Origin: Astropecten irregularis
Lineage: Eukaryota > Echinodermata > Asteroidea > Paxillosida > Astropectinidae
NCBI GenBank assembly: GCA_963971285.1
Contig: OZ020259.1
Location: 9,114,001-9,178,000, forward strand
Length of the DNA stretch: 64,000 bases
Direction of reading: 5' to 3'
In this document: in pieces, positions 20,015 through 33,175 of the stretch
How positions within the stretch are numbered: position 1 is the first letter of the stretch
How the letters are laid out: every line of letters starts with the position of its first letter
Position numbers and translations under genes: made by a program
The notes under the pieces: model-generated
What the model saw: only the letters and a program-made list of their open reading frames with translations
The model's database searches: none
What the model was told of the DNA's origin: nothing

Positions 20015-22007
20015 CACATATTGCCCAATGAAGATATTGAGAGTGTCGTCAAAGAAGGCAGAGTGGATAACTGAGGAATACCTGGAACTCCGACGGAATT
20101 CACTGAAAGCCCGACATCTTGCCAACACAACTCAGAATGACAGCCACATTGGGCGAGCCAAAACTCTCCGAAATAGACTGAACAATCTAGCCGTAAAACT
20201 GAAAAGGCAGTATTATCATGAAATGATCAAAAACAATGGGAGTAACTCCCGTAACCTTTGGAAAATTTTGAAAGGCATTATACCCAGTAAGAAATCTACT
20301 CAAGCCTTTACAGATTTAATGGATACAAAGAAAAGTAGTGATCTGGCTAATGTTTTTAATGAACACTTTGCAAATGTTGGACAATCTCAAGACGGTCTCT
20401 TTGATGACTTCCCTGAAACTAATTTTAACAGTTTTAATGTGACAATGGATGATTCTACAAATTTTAACTTTAGCCCAATTTCTACTTGTCGGGTACTGAA
20501 ACTTCTCAAGAATATTCCTACTGGGAAAGCTTACGGTTTGGATGAAATTAATGGACGTTTTTTAAAATCAGGCGCCGCCATTCTTGCCAGACCACTTTCA
20601 TACATTTTCCAACTTAGTTTGCAGAGTGGGATTGTACCTGATGAGTGGAAGCTGGGCAAAGTAACACCGATTTTAAAAGGTGGTTCACCGAGTGACCCTA
20701 ATAATTATCGGCCTATATCCGTTATATCTAGTGTAATGAAAGTTTTTGAACGTATTGTACATGACCAACTTTCTTGTTTTCTCCACGACAGGAATATTTT
20801 GGCACGAGAGCAGTCCGGCTTCAGACCACTTCACTCAACCCAGACTACACTACTTGATGTTTCTGATTTTCTCCTGCAACAAATGGATACCGGTAAATTA
20901 ACTGGAGTAGTCTTCTTGGACCTTCGGAAGGCCTTTGATACAGTCAATCACACAATTCTCCTCCACAAATTAAACGCCATAGGTGTAAGTGGTCTGGAGC
21001 TGGACTGGTTCCGGTCCTACCTGACGGGGAGACGACAGGTTACAAAGGTGGGGAATGTTCTTTCTAAGTGCTCCAATTCTATTTGTTTTGGCGTCCCTCA
21101 AGGAAGTATTCTAGGCCCGTTACTTTTTACAATTTTTATCAATGATCTCCCCTCCATGGTTGAACATTCTAAGATTTCACTTTATGCCGATGACACTGCC
21201 ATTTTTTATGCCGACAAAAATATCGATCAAATCAACAACAACCTTAATAATGACATGAGTAGAATAAGCACTTGGTTAAGAAATAATAGACTGGTTCTTA
21301 ACAGTTCGAAATCCAAGAGTATGTTGATTGGATCGACTCAACGACTGGCTAAAATCCAACAGCCATCAATGAACATTCTTTTTAACGATGTGCCTCTTGA
21401 ACAAACCTTTTGTATGAAGTATCTTGGTGTTTACATTGATCCAAACCTCAAGTGGACTGAGCACTTAAATTCCATTAGCTCCACGATATCCAAGCGCATT
21501 GGTTTCCTTAACCGTGTTAAGAAGATTCTTCCCACAAAAACGTTGAATCTTATTGTTAAGTCAATTATTTTCCCCCATTTTGATTACTGTGATATTGTTT
21601 GGACCAACGCTGCTAAAACGCACATTCAACATATTGACAAACTTCTCAACAGGGCAGGACGAATTATTTTAAATGCTCCCTATAGAACATCTACTAGTGA
21701 CATATTTAATCGCCTGGGCTGGAAAACTTTACATGAACGAAGGGAATTGCATCTGAACACCATGGTTTTTAAATGTTTAGCGGGGTTGGTTCCAACCTAT
21801 CTTAGTGACAATTTTATTAGGGTCAACGAACACCATTCACATCGCACTAGATCTAGTACTAATGGGAACGTTATTTTACCACTTCCTAGAACCAAATCTG
21901 GTAGAAATACCTTTCAATATCGTGGTGCTCAAGCCTGGAATAACATTCCAGCTGGACTAAAAAATCCTTTGCCCACATCAATACAAAGCTTTGTTAACCA
22001 ATTTTAA
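19998..22007 (+). CDS. LINE ORF, 3' part: reverse transcriptase
   Basis: The frame continues one base off the endonuclease frame and runs 669 codons to TAA at 22005-22007. Reverse transcriptase blocks are in order: NNYRPIS, QSGFRPLHST, VVFLDLRKAFDTV, FGVPQGSILGPLLF and the catalytic YADD (21183-21194). A carboxy domain ends TKSGRNTFQYRGAQAWN, usual for CR1-like elements. No other stop or frameshift is seen. Confidence 0.92.
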   Translation, partial: FLELCNTYCPMKILRVSSKKAEWITEEYLELRRNSLKARHLANTTQNDSHIGRAKTLRNRLNNLAVKLKRQYYHEMIKNNGSNSRNLWKILKGIIPSKKSTQAFTDLMDTKKSSDLANVFNEHFANVGQSQDGLFDDFPETNFNSFNVTMDDSTNFNFSPISTCRVLKLLKNIPTGKAYGLDEINGRFLKSGAAILARPLSYIFQLSLQSGIVPDEWKLGKVTPILKGGSPSDPNNYRPISVISSVMKVFERIVHDQLSCFLHDRNILAREQSGFRPLHSTQTTLLDVSDFLLQQMDTGKLTGVVFLDLRKAFDTVNHTILLHKLNAIGVSGLELDWFRSYLTGRRQVTKVGNVLSKCSNSICFGVPQGSILGPLLFTIFINDLPSMVEHSKISLYADDTAIFYADKNIDQINNNLNNDMSRISTWLRNNRLVLNSSKSKSMLIGSTQRLAKIQQPSMNILFNDVPLEQTFCMKYLGVYIDPNLKWTEHLNSISSTISKRIGFLNRVKKILPTKTLNLIVKSIIFPHFDYCDIVWTNAAKTHIQHIDKLLNRAGRIILNAPYRTSTSDIFNRLGWKTLHERRELHLNTMVFKCLAGLVPTYLSDNFIRVNEHHSHRTRSSTNGNVILPLPRTKSGRNTFQYRGAQAWNNIPAGLKNPLPTSIQSFVNQF

Positions 22008-22379
22008 TCATAGTTCACCTTTTTATTTGTACCTGTTATTTGTAGCCCGTGGGGCTTGGGGTGCACTGGGGGCATGACGTGGGTTTTTTCATGTACGGTT
22101 TTTATTTTTATTGTAAATTTGTAAATTTGTAACCTGACTGTTTCTTTTATTGTTTTGTTTACATTGAAATGCTTTAGTCAATATTTAAGTATATATTTTT
22201 TGGTCTTTTGTGTGCAATGTAATTTTGTTTACTTCGAAAATAATTACATTTTTAGGTGTTTTTTATGTTTTTATTTATCAAACTGTATGTATTCATGTTA
22301 CTGGGACCCATGGGAGATCAGTACTTTGTAAGCACTGAATGGGACACCCAGTCTAAAGAAGAAATAAATAAATAAATAA
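22008..22379 (+). other. LINE 3' UTR and (AAAT)n tail
   Basis: T-rich 3' UTR ends 'gaagaaataaataaataaata'. The minisatellite starts again right after, at 'aaactcaaaaatattgc'. Confidence 0.85.
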
Positions 22380-25300
22380 ACTCAAAAATATTGCATCAAC
22401 CCAAAAATATTGCGTCAACTCGAAAACACCGCATCAACTCGTGATGCAAACACTGCGTCAACTCAAAAACATTGCGGCGACTCACAAACATTGGCGTCAA
22501 CTGGAAAACATTGTGTCAACTTTACGTCAACTCGAAAACACTGCGTCAACTGGCAGACACTGCGTCAACTCGAAAACATTATTGCATCAACTCAAAAACA
22601 GGTCAACTCAAAAACATTGCATCAACTCGAAAGCATTGGGTCAACTCGCAAACACTGCATCAACTCGCGACGCAAACACTGTGTCAAGTCACAGACGCTG
22701 CGTCAACTCAAATATTGCATCAACCCAAAAATATTGCGTCAACTCGAAAACACTGCATCAACTCGTGATGCAAACACTGCGTCAACTCAAAAACATTGCG
22801 TCGACTCACAAACATTGGCGTCAACTGGAAAACATTGTGTCAACTTTACGTCAACTCGAAAACATTGCGGCAACTCGAAAACATTGCGTCAACTCAAAAA
22901 CATTGGGTCAACTCAAAAACATTGCATCAACTCAAAAGCACTGCATCAACTCGAAAATACTAGTTCGTCAACTCGCGACGCAAACACTGCGTCCACTCAC
23001 AGACGCTGTGTCAACTTGAAAATATTGCGTCAACTCGAAAACACTGCGTCAACTCGCGACGCAAACACTGCATCAACTCACAGACGCTGCGTCAACATGT
23101 AAAAAGTTGCGTCAACGCGAAAACACTGCATCAACTGGCAGACGCTGCATCAACTCAAAAACATTGTGTCAACTCAAAAACATTGCGTCAACTCAAAAAC
23201 ATTGCGTCAACTAAAAAATACTGGCTGCGTCAAATCGCGATGCAAACACTGCGTCAACTAAAAAACATTGCGTCAACTCGAAAACACTGCATCAACTCGT
23301 GTCGCAAACACTGCGTCAACTCAAAAATACTAGCGGCGTCAAATCGCGATGCAAACACTGCGTCAACTCACAGAGGCTGCGTCAACTCAAAAACATTGCG
23401 TCAACTCGAAAACACTGCCTCAACTCGCGACGCAAACACTGCGTCAACTCAAAAATACTAGCTGCGTCAAATTGCGATGCAAACACTGCGTCAACTCAAA
23501 GAGGCTGCGTCAACTCAAAAACATTCCGTCAACTTGAAAACACTGCGTCAACTCGCGACGCAAACACTGCGTCAACTCAAAAATACTAGCTGCATCAAAT
23601 CGCGATGCAAACACCGCGTCAACTCACAGAGGCTGCGTCAACTCAAAAACACTGCGTCAATTCGCGACGCAAACACTGCGTCAACTCACAGACGCTGCGT
23701 CAACTTGAAAACATTACGTCAACTCGAAAACATTGCGTCAACTCGAAAACAGTGGGTCAATTCAAAAACATTGCATCAACTCAAAAACACTGCATCAACT
23801 CGAAAACACTGCATCAACTCGAAAATACTAGTTTGTCAACTCGCGACGCAAACACTGCGTCAACTCACAGACGCTGTCAACTCAAAAATATTGCGTCAAC
23901 TCGAAAACACTGCGTCAACTGGCAGACACTGCATCAACTCGAAAGCATTGGGTCAACTCGCAAACACTGCATCAACTCGCAGACATTGCTTCAACTTGAA
24001 AACATTGCGTCAACTCAAAAACATTGCGTCAACTCAAAAATACTAGCTGCGTCAAATCGCGATGCAAACACTGCGTCAACTCACAGAGGCTGCGTCAATT
24101 CAAAAACATTGCATCAACTCAAAAACACTGCATCAACTCGAAAACACTGCATCAACTCGAAAATACTAGTTTGTCAACTCGCGACGCAAACACTGCGTCA
24201 ACTCACAGACGCTGTGTCAACTCAAAAATATTGCGTCAACTCAAAAACACTGCGTCAACTCAAAAACACTGAATCAACTCGAAAGCATTGGGTCAACTCG
24301 CAAACACTGCATCAACTCGCAGACATTGCTTCAACTTGAAAACATTGCGTCAACTCAAAAACATTGCGTCAACTCAAAAATACCAGCTGCATCAACTCGC
24401 GACGCAAACACTGCGTCAAGTCACAGACACTGCGTCAACTCAAAAATATTGCGTCAACTCGAAAATACTACATGCGTCAACACATGACGCAAACACTGCG
24501 TCAACTCACAGACGCTGCGTCAACTCAAAAACATTGCGTCAAATCGAAAACACTGCGTCAACTGGCAGACACTGCGTCAACTAGAAACATTATTGCGTCA
24601 ACTCAAAAACATTGCGTCGACTTGAAAACATTGCGTTAACTCAAAAACATTGGGTCAACTAAAAAAAAATGCATCAACTCAAAAATATTGCATCAACTCG
24701 AAAATACTACCTGCGCCAACTCGCGATGCAAACACTGCGTCAACTCACAGACGCTGCGTCAACTCGAAAACACTACGTCAACTCACAGACGCTGCGTCAA
24801 CTAGAAAACATTGCATCAACTCGAAAACACTGCGTCAACTGGCAGACACTGCATCAACTCGAAAGCATTGGGTCAACTCGCAAACACTGCATCAACTCGC
24901 AGACATTGCTTCAACTTGAAAACATTGCGTCAACTCAAAAACATTGCGTCAACTCAAAAATACTAGCTGCGTCAAATCGCGATGCAAACACTGCGTCAAC
25001 TCACAGAAAACATTGTGTCAACTTTACGTCAACTCGAAAACATTGCTTCGACTTGAAAACATTGCATCAACTCGAAAAAACTAGTTCGTCAACTCACGAC
25101 GCAAACACTGTGTCAACTCACGACGCAAACACTGTGTCAACTCACAGACGCTGTGTCAACTCGAAAATATTGCATCAACTCAAAAATACTACCTGCGTCA
25201 ACTCGTGACACAAACACTGCATCAACTCAGACGCTGTGTCAACTCATAGACGCTGCGTCAACTCGAAAACATTGCATCAACTCGAAAACACTGCGTCAAC

Positions 25301-28300
25301 TGGCAGACACTGCATCAACTCGAAAACATTATTGCGTCAACTCAAAAACATTACGTTAATACTAGTTAGTCGACTCGCAATGCAAACACTGCGTTAACTC
25401 ACAGACATCAACTCGTGAAGCAAACACTGCGTCAACTCAAAAACATTGCGTCGACTCACAAACATTGGCGTCTACTTGAAAACATTGTCAATTCGCAAAC
25501 TTTACGTCAACTCGAAAACACTGCGTCAACTCGAAAACATTATTGCATCAACTCAAAAACAGGTCAACTCAAAAACATTGCATCAACTCGAAAGCATTGG
25601 GTGAACTCGCAAACACTGCATCAACTCGCAGACATGCGTCAACTCAAAAACATTGCGTCAATTCAAAAACATTGTGTCAATTCAAAAACATTGCGTCAAC
25701 TCAAAAACATTGCGTCAACTCAAAAATACTAGCAGTGTCAACTCACAGAGGCTGCATCCACTCAAAAACATTGCCACAACTCAAAAACACTGCGTCAACT
25801 GGCAGACACTGCGTCAACTCTAAAACATTATTGCGTCAACTCAAAAACATTGCGTCGACTTGAAAACATTGCGTTTACTCAAAAATATTGGGTCAACTCG
25901 AAAATACTAGTTCGTCAACTCACGACGCAAACACTGTGTCAACTCACAGATGCTGTGTCAACTCGAAAATATTGTGTCAACTCGAAAATACTACCTGTGT
26001 CAACTCGCGACACAAACACTGCATCAACTCAGACGCTGTGTCAACTCATAGACGCTGCGTCAACTCATAGACGCTGCGTCAACTCGAAAACATTGCGTCA
26101 ACTCAAAAACACTGCGTCAACTGGCAGACACTGCGTCAACTCGAAAACATTATTGCGTCAACTCAAAAACATTGCATCGACTCGAAAACATTACGTTAAT
26201 ACTAGTTAGTCAACTCGCGACGCAAACACTGCGTTATTAAACTCACAGACGCTGCGTCAACTCAAACACATTGCGTCAACTCGAAAACACTGCGTCAACT
26301 CGTGTCGCAAACACTGCGTCAACTCAAAAATACTAGCTGCGTCAAATCGCGATGCAAACACTGCGTCAACTCAAAGAGGCTGCGTCAACTCAAAAACATT
26401 CCGTCAACTTGAAAACACTGCGTCAACTCGCGACGCAAACACTGCGTCAACTCAAAAATACTAGCTGCATCAAATCGCGATGCAAACACCGCGTCAACTC
26501 ACAGAGGCTGCGTCAACTCAAAAACATTGTGTCAACTCGAAAACACTGCGTCAATTCGCGACGCAAACACTGCGTCAACTCACAGACGCTGCGTCAACTT
26601 GAAAACATTACGTCAACTCGAAAACATTGCGTCAACTCGAAAACAGTGGGTCAATTCAAAAACATTGCATCAACTCAAAAACACTGCATCAACTCGAAAA
26701 CACTGCATCAACTCGAAAATACTAGTTTGTCAACTCGCGACGCAAACACTGCGTCAACTCACAGACGCTGTCAACTCAAAAATATTGCGTCAACTCGAAA
26801 ACACTGCGTCAACTGGCAGACACTGCATCAACTCGAAAGCATTGGGTCAACTCGCAAACACTGCATCAACTCGCAGACATTGCTTCAACTTGAAAACATT
26901 GCGTCAACTCAAAAACATTGCGTCAACTCAAAAATACTAGCTGCGTCAAATCGCGATGCAAACACTGCGTCAACTCACAGAGGCTGCGTCAATTCAAAAA
27001 CATTGCATCAACTCAAAAACACTGCATCAACTCGAAAACACTGCATCAACTCGAAAATACTAGTTTGTCAACTCGCGACGCAAACACTGCGTCAACTCAC
27101 AGACGCTGTGTCAACTCAAAAATATTGCGTCAACTCAAAAACACTGCGTCAACTCAAAAACACTGAATCAACTCGAAAGCATTGGGTCAACTCGCAAACA
27201 CTGCATCAACTCGCAGACATTGCTTCAACTTGAAAACATTGCGTCAACTCAAAAACATTGCGTCAACTCAAAAATACCAGCTGCATCAACTCGCGACGCA
27301 AACACTGCGTCAAGTCACAGACACTGCGTCAACTCAAAAATATTGCGTCAACTCGAAAATACTACATGCGTCAACACATGACGCAAACACTGCGTCAACT
27401 CACAGACGCTGCGTCAACTCAAAAACATTGCGTCAAATCGAAAACACTGCGTCAACTGGCAGACACTGCGTCAACTAGAAACATTATTGCGTCAACTCAA
27501 AAACATTGCGTCGACTTGAAAACATTGCGTTAACTCAAAAACATTGGGTCAACTAAAAAAAAATGCATCAACTCAAAAATATTGCATCAACTCGAAAATA
27601 CTACCTGCGCCAACTCGCGATGCAAACACTGCGTCAACTCACAGACGCTGCGTCAACTCGAAAACACTACGTCAACTCACAGACGCTGCGTCAACTAGAA
27701 AACATTGCATCAACTCGAAAACACTGCGTCAACTGGCAGACACTGCATCAACTCGAAAGCATTGGGTCAACTCGCAAACACTGCATCAACTCGCAGACAT
27801 TGCTTCAACTTGAAAACATTGCGTCAACTCAAAAACATTGCGTCAACTCAAAAATACTAGCTGCGTCAAATCGCGATGCAAACACTGCGTCAACTCACAG
27901 AAAACATTGTGTCAACTTTACGTCAACTCGAAAACATTGCTTCGACTTGAAAACATTGCATCAACTCGAAAAAACTAGTTCGTCAACTCACGACGCAAAC
28001 ACTGTGTCAACTCACGACGCAAACACTGTGTCAACTCACAGACGCTGTGTCAACTCGAAAATATTGCATCAACTCAAAAATACTACCTGCGTCAACTCGT
28101 GACACAAACACTGCATCAACTCAGACGCTGTGTCAACTCATAGACGCTGCGTCAACTCGAAAACATTGCATCAACTCGAAAACACTGCGTCAACTGGCAG
28201 ACACTGCATCAACTCGAAAACATTATTGCGTCAACTCAAAAACATTACGTTAATACTAGTTAGTCGACTCGCAATGCAAACACTGCGTTAACTCACAGAC

Positions 28301-31300
28301 ATCAACTCGTGAAGCAAACACTGCGTCAACTCAAAAACATTGCGTCGACTCACAAACATTGGCGTCTACTTGAAAACATTGTCAATTCGCAAACTTTACG
28401 TCAACTCGAAAACACTGCGTCAACTCGAAAACATTATTGCATCAACTCAAAAACAGGTCAACTCAAAAACATTGCATCAACTCGAAAGCATTGGGTGAAC
28501 TCGCAAACACTGCATCAACTCGCAGACATGCGTCAACTCAAAAACATTGCGTCAATTCAAAAACATTGTGTCAATTCAAAAACATTGCGTCAACTCAAAA
28601 ACATTGCGTCAACTCAAAAATACTAGCAGTGTCAACTCACAGAGGCTGCATCAACTCAAAAACATTGCCACAACTCAAAAACACTGCGTCAACTGGCAGA
28701 CACTGCGTCAACTCTAAAACATTATTGCGTCAACTCAAAAACATTGCGTCGACTTGAAAACATTGCGTTTACTCAAAAATATTGGGTCAACTCGAAAATA
28801 CTAGTTCGTCAACTCACGACGCAAACACTGTGTCAACTCACAGATGCTGTGTCAACTCGAAAATATTGTGTCAACTCGAAAATACTACCTGTGTCAACTC
28901 GCGACACAAACACTGCATCAACTCAGACGCTGTGTCAACTCATAGACGCTGCGTCAACTCATAGACGCTGCGTCAACTCGAAAACATTGCGTCAACTCAA
29001 AAACACTGCGTCAACTGGCAGACACTGCGTCAACTCGAAAACATTATTGCGTCAACTCAAAAACATTGCATCGACTCGAAAACATTACGTTAATACTAGT
29101 TAGTCAACTCGCGACGCAAACACTGCGTTATTAAACTCACAGACGCTGCGTCAACTCAAACACATTGCGTCAACTCGAAAACACTGCGTCAACTCGTGTC
29201 GCAAACACTGCGTCAACTCAAAAATACTAGCTGCGTCAAATCGCGATGCAAACACTGCGTCAACTCACAGAGGCTGCGTCAACTCAAAAACATTGCGTCA
29301 ACTCGAAAACACTGCCTCAACTCGCGACGCAAACACTGTGTCAACTCAAAAAAACTAGCTGCATCAAATCACGATGCAAACACTGCGTCAACTCACAGAG
29401 GCTGCGTCAACTCAAAAACATTGCGTCAACTCGAAAACACTGCGTCAATTTACGACGCAAACACTGCGTCAACTCACAGACGCTGCGTCAACTCACAGAC
29501 GCTGCGTCAACTCACAGACGCTGCGTCAACTCACAGACGCTGCGTCAACTCGAAAAAATTGTGTCAACTCGAAAAAATTGTGTCAACTCGAAAACATTGC
29601 GTCAACTCGAAAACAGTGGGTCAATTCAAAAACATTGCATCAACTCAAAAACACTGCATCAACTCGAAAACACTGCATCAACTCGAAAATACTAGTTTGT
29701 CAACTCGCGACGCAAACACTGCGTCAACTCACAGACGCTGTGTCAACTCAAAAATATTGCGTCAACTCGAAAACACTGCGTCAACTGGCAGACACTGAAT
29801 CAACTCGAAAGCATTGGGTCAACTTGCAAACACTGCATCAACTCGCAGACATTGCTTCAACTTGAAAACATTGCGTCAACTCAAAAACATTGCGTCAACT
29901 CAAAAATACCAGCTGCGTCAACTCGCGACGCAAACACTGCGTCAAGTCACAGACGCTGCGTCAACTCAAAAATATTGCGTCAACTCGAAAATACTACATG
30001 CGTCAACACATGACGCAAACACTGCGTCAACTCACAGACGCTGCGTCAACTCAAAAACATTGCGTCAATTCGAAAACACTGCGTCAACTGGCAGACACTG
30101 CGTCAACTAGAAACATTATTGCGTCAACTCAAAAACATTGCGTCGACTTGAAAACATTGCGTTAACTCAAAAACATTGGGTCAACTAAAAAAAAATGCAT
30201 CAACTCAAAAATGTTGCATCAACTCGAAAATACTACCTGCGTCAACTCGCGATGCAAACACTGCGTCAACTCACAGACGCTGTGTCAACTCGAAAACACT
30301 GCGTCAACTCAAAAACACTGCATCAACTCGAAATCACTGCGTCAACTCATAAACATTATTGCATCAACTCAAAAACAGGTCAACTCAAAAACATTGCATC
30401 AACTCGAAAGCATTGGGTCAACTCGCAGACACTGCGTCAACTCAAAAACATTGCATCAACTCAAAAACATTGCATCACCTCGAAAATACTAGTTCGTCAA
30501 CTCGCAACGCAAACACTGCGTCAACTCACAGACGCTGCGTCAACTCGAAAACACTGCGTCAATTCAAAAACACTGCATCAACTCGAAAACACTGCGTCAA
30601 CTCAAAAACATTATTGCATCAACTCAAAAACAGGTCAACTTAAAATCATTGCATCAACTCGAAAGCATTGGGTCAACTCGCAGACACTGCATCAACTCCC
30701 AGACATTGCGTCAACTCAAAAACATTGCGTCAATTCAAAAACATTGCGTCAACTCAAAAACATTCCGTCAACTCAAAAATACTAGCTGCGTCAACTCGCG
30801 ACGCAAACACTGCGTCAACTCACAGACGCTGCGTCAACTCGAAAACATTGCGTCAACTCGAAAACACTGCGTCAACTAGCGACGCAAACACTGCGTCAAC
30901 TCACAGACGCTGCGTCAACTCGAAAACACTGCGTCAAATGGCAGACACTGCATCAACTCTAAAACATTATTGCGTCAACTCAAAAACACTGCGTCAACTC
31001 AAAAACACTGGGTCAACTCAAAAACATTATTGCATCAACTCAAAAACAGGTCAACTCAAAAACATTGCATCAACTCGAAAGCATTGGGTCAACTCCCAGA
31101 CATTGCGTCAACGTCAACTCAAAAACAATGCGTCAATTCAAAAACATTGCGTCAACTCAAAAACATTGCGTCAACTCAAAAATACTAGCCTGCGTCAACT
31201 CACAGACGCTGCGTCAACTCGAAAACATTGCGTCAACTCGGAAAACACTGCGTCAACTAGCGACGCAAACACTGCGTCAACTCACAGATGCTGCGTCAAC

Positions 31301-31681
31301 TCGAAAACATTGCGTCAACTCAAAAACACTGCGTCAACTGGCAGACACTGCGTCAACTCGAAAACATTATTGCGTCAACTCAAAAACATTGCATCGACTC
31401 GAAAACATTACGTTAATACTAGTTAGTCAACTCGCGACGCAAACACTGCGTTAACTCACAGACGCTGCGTCAACTCAAAAACATTGCGTCAACTCGCGAC
31501 ACAAACACTGCGTCAACTCACCAGATGCTGCGTCAACTCACAGACGCTGCATCAACTCGTGATGCAAACACTGCGTCAACTCAAAAACATTGCGTCGACT
31601 CACAAACATTGGCGTCAACTTGAAAACATTGTGTCAACTCGCAAACTTTACGTCAACTCAAAAACATTGCGTCAACTTACG
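22380..31681 (+). repeat. 19-bp minisatellite, right block (9.3 kb)
   Basis: The same 19-bp family as the left block (CTGCGTCAACTCGAAAACA and variants such as ATTGCATCAACTCAAAAAC), with recurring longer variants and ACTAGT-containing spacers ('aatactagttagtcaactcg'). It includes a near-identical ~2.9-kb duplication (separate entry). Open frames up to 293 codons exist only because the unit lacks stops in the three plus frames. They have no start context, no variation in favour of synonymous change that I can see, and no domain. Confidence 0.96.
23430..29266 (+). repeat. Higher-order tandem duplication in the minisatellite (~2.9 kb unit)
   Basis: Copy A (about 23430-26304) and copy B (about 26305-29198) align end to end at an offset of 2875 bp. 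The offset becomes 2894 bp after one extra 19-bp unit in copy B (near 26525). Otherwise I noticed only about two substitutions (for example 23470 versus 26345 and 25750 versus 28644). A third, more diverged and shortened copy continues to about 31450, marked by the shared block 'acgttaatactagttagt'. Confidence 0.88.
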
Positions 31682-32955
31682 GTCACAAACACATACTATG
31701 GTGGTTCAAAAGTGGACATCTGCTTTGCTGCTTTCCAATAACAGAATTTGTAAAATGTGCTTATATCTACTTTTCTGTTAACAGAGAAGCAGATGAAACA
31801 TTTTGGTAAAAATGCAGTTTTCTGCTTTTCTGCTCGCAAAACAGCAAATGCATTTTCACTTTTCTTACTACCACAAAAGCAGATTGGACGTTTTTGATAA
31901 ATCCACTTTTTTGCCTTACTGCCTTCCAAGAAAGCAGATTGAACGATTGTGGCAGCAGATTTCGTACCTCAAAATAATTATGTGACGCGGCTGCCCATGC
32001 AGCCACAGCACTGAGCGCTTCTTGACTGCACCAAATAGACACCGGAACAGCCATGACCACAGCTGTCTTTGCACTGATTGGTGGGCAGTTCTGTAGTTGC
32101 GAACGTGCATTTCAGAGAATTTGAGAACCCAAAACTTCAAATTTATTGAGGCTTTTGGATTTTGAGCAGTTGCATTTTAAGTATCACCGATAGAAGTATA
32201 AAACCTGAAAATTTTATTTCAATCCCATTCTCAGTTTGCACAGCACATCACAAAAACACCCCCGATGCGGACGTATTCACAGAAAGAGTATTTTTTCAGG
32301 TGCTTGCGTTTTCATCACAATTGCTCTGAAGTGTACAGACCTTTGATCGAAACTGATAGAGTTTTGTTTGGAAGAGGAACCAAACTGAAGAAAACCAGCA
32401 GAGAAATTAACCTCAACCTTTACCTTCAGGTTAGAATTTCTCAATGTTCATTGTGCGGACGTACATTTTTTGCGTTGCGGATGTGCAATGTGAAAATATT
32501 CTATTTTTTACATCCGCAACAATAAAATGACATCATTTCTGAATACTGAATAGGGGGTGGAAAGTAAAGACATATCAAACAGAGACACTCAATTACCACC
32601 TTTCAAAACATGTAAACTTTATTTGTTTTGGGAGTGTATCCGCAACAAAAATCTTAAATTTTGGGTTTCTTTTCAATCAGTTTACATTTTACCATGAGGT
32701 TTGGATGGAGTTTGGTACGTTTGTACAACCAGATAGCACAAACAACTTAAATCACTTCTGGATTCATTTTATTTTCTTAATATAACAAAGAAAACCTTCA
32801 TTTCATATGTGTACATGTATACACTGTTATAATGTACAATGTGCATATTACACCCCAAAACCCCATTTCAGTAATGTACACAAATGTATATGTGCATATT
32901 ACATGTATATGAGCCTGGAGAAACTGCAAAGCACTGTGACTATAAGATAGGACAG
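31682..32955. other. No gene recognised between satellite and Gypsy relic
   Basis: Open frames up to ~97 codons occur on both strands without known motifs. 'agcagatt/ctgctttt' words recur loosely at 31715-31960. At 32790-32915 there is an A+T-rich stretch with repeated gtacatgtata words. Confidence 0.4.
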
Positions 32956-33175
32956 AAAAGATAACTCACTCACCAAATGAATTGATATTGGCCAAATTTC
33001 CAACCCTATTGGGTGTTCGTCTGGGCTTGGAACAGTGTTTTAAATGCAGAGAGTTGATTTGCCATCTTTGCTCATCGCTTCGGTTTTCACTAACTTGGAC
33101 ATTAGTGTAATTCTCTGTCTGTTTAAGTGGCAGGAGATTAACATCAAGAATACCCTCCTCGAGTCCTCGCCATCA

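Larger units (their letters stand above)
18633..22379 (+). mobile_element. CR1-like non-LTR retrotransposon (LINE), nearly full length
   Basis: It is inserted within the 19-bp minisatellite, which resumes directly after its (AAAT)n tail at ~22360-22379. It has a ~260-bp 5' leader, an endonuclease plus reverse-transcriptase coding region broken by a single-base frameshift, a ~370-bp 3' UTR and a tetranucleotide tail. Endonuclease type (APE-like) and RT motifs place it in the CR1/L2/Rex group. No clear target-site duplication is seen; the exact 5' boundary is approximate. Confidence 0.92.

Noticed and set aside
22380..31681. Repeat array considered as a CRISPR array
   Set aside because: Units are contiguous 19-bp variants without unique spacers, in a eukaryotic genome with LINEs and introns.
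22410..31741. Many plus-strand open frames of 60-293 codons encoding KHCVNSKTLRQLENTAST-like repeats
   Set aside because: They are overlapping readings of a 19-bp satellite that lacks stops in all three frames; no start context, domain or codon-level constraint is visible.
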